NCBI GenBank assembly: GCA_017481235.1
Contig: JAFUPL010000012.1
Location: forward strand, 1-39,169
Direction: 5' to 3'
Source of the DNA: Clostridia bacterium
GTDB lineage: Bacteria > Bacillota > Clostridia > Christensenellales > UBA1242
DNA: 39,169 bases
Made by a program: the position numbers and the translations under genes. The notes beneath the pieces were generated by a model that was not told where the DNA came from, made no database searches, and saw only the letters and a program-made list of their open reading frames with translations. Of the stretch, positions 38,006-39,169 are shown one piece after another. Position 1 is the stretch's first letter. Every line of letters begins with the position of its first letter.

Positions 38006-39169
38006 ATGATTAAAGATACTTTTAAACCTATACCAAAATATATGTTAAAACTTATAAAAGAAACTGATTTAAAATTATGTTCAACACAAGACGGACATAC
38101 AAGATTTTATTCTTACTTAACTAAATTTAAAAAGCAATTAATCCGAGTTACAGTTGCTGTTAGAAACTATCGCAAAAAATGGCTTTGTAAACAAGTTGCC
38201 TTACACGGTGTTCATAGCAGTAAATGTTACATAAAGGATATGGTATTTTACAATGTTGCAGGATATAAAGTTGGCTGGTATGAGCAAGGTATTGGTCAAT
38301 ATAGAAAATGGTTTGAATCTCACGAATGGGATTACAGTGATGACAAATACTTTAAAATTCACTGTCCTATTATCAATAAAGAGTTTATAAACAAATTTCC
38401 AGAGTATAAATACTCGGCTATTGAATTATATGAAGGAAACGATATTTTTAACTATTTACGACTTTATGAAAAATATCCACAAGTTGAATACTTAACAAAG
38501 GCAGGATTACAATGTTTAGCAACAAGCAAAATGATTTTAAATCAATGCAAAAAAGATAAAAACTTTTGCAAGTGGATATTCAAAAACAAAAACGATATAA
38601 AGGGTTATTATTACACAGCTTCAATAATTAAAGCTTACAAACAAAATAAACCAATAGCAATTATTGATAGATATGAAAAATTAAAGAAAGAATTAGAACA
38701 AAACACAAACTATTATTCAGAAACAAAAAGCATAATTAAAAAAGAAGAAGTTTATAAATGTTTAGATTATATGGCAAAACAAAATATAAAATTTGATATT
38801 TATAACGATTATATTAAAGCTTGTTTGTATTTAAAACTTGATATGAGTTTAGATAAAAATAAATACCCACACGACTTTAAATTCTGGCACGACACAAGAA
38901 TAGACGAATATAACACAGCGAAAATAATGGCTGATAAAAAAGAACGAGAAGAACTTTATAAAAAGTTTGGTGTAATTGCTTGTAAATATCAACAACTGCA
39001 GAGAAATTTAAACGATGCGTATTGTGTTATTATTGCTCAAAGTCCAGCAGATTTAATAAACGAAGGCAATATTTTACATCACTGCGTTGGTAAAATGGGT
39101 TACGACCAAAAGTTTATAAGAGAAGAAAGTTTAATATTCTTTGTTAGAAATAAAAACAATCCACAAATA
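38006..39169 (+). CDS. PcfJ-like protein, 3' end cut off by window
   Basis: 388 residues visible; the gene continues past the right edge. The family takes its name from PcfJ of pCF10. The N-terminal half has aromatic blocks (WLCKQVALHG, YKVGWYEQGIGQYRKW). The family hallmark near residue 350 is visible: AQSPADLINEGNILHHCVG, then the start of the next conserved strand, LIFFVRNKNNP. Start chosen at ATG 38006 after AAGGAG. The AT-rich, AGA-using codon style matches its left neighbours. Confidence 0.85.
   Translation, partial: MIKDTFKPIPKYMLKLIKETDLKLCSTQDGHTRFYSYLTKFKKQLIRVTVAVRNYRKKWLCKQVALHGVHSSKCYIKDMVFYNVAGYKVGWYEQGIGQYRKWFESHEWDYSDDKYFKIHCPIINKEFINKFPEYKYSAIELYEGNDIFNYLRLYEKYPQVEYLTKAGLQCLATSKMILNQCKKDKNFCKWIFKNKNDIKGYYYTASIIKAYKQNKPIAIIDRYEKLKKELEQNTNYYSETKSIIKKEEVYKCLDYMAKQNIKFDIYNDYIKACLYLKLDMSLDKNKYPHDFKFWHDTRIDEYNTAKIMADKKEREELYKKFGVIACKYQQLQRNLNDAYCVIIAQSPADLINEGNILHHCVGKMGYDQKFIREESLIFFVRNKNNPQI

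Overview
This is an AT-rich chromosomal window from a low-GC Gram-positive bacterium. The rpmH-rnpA-yidD-yidC-jag-mnmE-mnmG-rsmG-parA-parB order, a SpoIVB-type peptidase, and lipobox and Shine-Dalgarno usage all point to Bacillota, most likely a gut-type clostridial lineage. No species can be named from the sequence alone. It is the replication-origin region, with the edge of a mobile element on the right.

Layout. 1-4258: a truncated secreted repeat protein (-), a divergent gpsA (+), and a membrane-anchored DUF4097-like beta-solenoid protein (-). 4259-13352: three parS-like sites, then parB, parA, rsmG, mnmG, mnmE, jag, yidC, yidD, rnpA and rpmH, all on the minus strand. 13353-18314: dnaN, the DnaA-box-rich dnaN-dnaA gap (probable oriC), dnaA and recF. 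Each of these three has its own promoter and hairpin terminator instead of forming the usual dnaA-dnaN-recF operon. 18315-24429: degV, then pgsA-recA-unknown-recN on the plus strand, then a second degV. 24623-30086: a membrane-anchored protein, an exported ComEC-like metallo-beta-lactamase-fold protein and a 1133-residue lipoprotein. 30361-35000: two unknown genes, a tiny conserved-looking protein, tsaD, spoIVB and a DHH phosphoesterase. 35179-35266: tRNA-Ser(UGA). From about 35.3 kb to the end the coding style shifts to A-rich codons, with AGA for arginine, and a row of short same-strand genes ends in pcfK- and pcfJ-family genes. This is the left part of a conjugative element, plasmid or prophage, possibly seated next to the tRNA gene.

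Most unusual points. (1) The terminator hairpins of dnaA and of dnaN are themselves built from inverted DnaA boxes, so DnaA binding and transcription end share the same DNA. (2) dnaA and recF point towards the box cluster, so either they are read head-on by the rightward fork or replication starts upstream of recF, where a strange alternating purine-pyrimidine tract lies. (3) Two promoters (the DUF4097-like gene and tsaD) have their -10 box 6-7 bases before the ATG, implying leaderless mRNAs. (4) An inverted pair of related leader elements sits at the mobile-element edge; one copy holds a 21-codon upstream ORF coupled to the first element gene. (5) Extra exact DnaA boxes lie in mnmE and around tsaD.

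All calls were made by reading the sequence. No database search or folding program was run.
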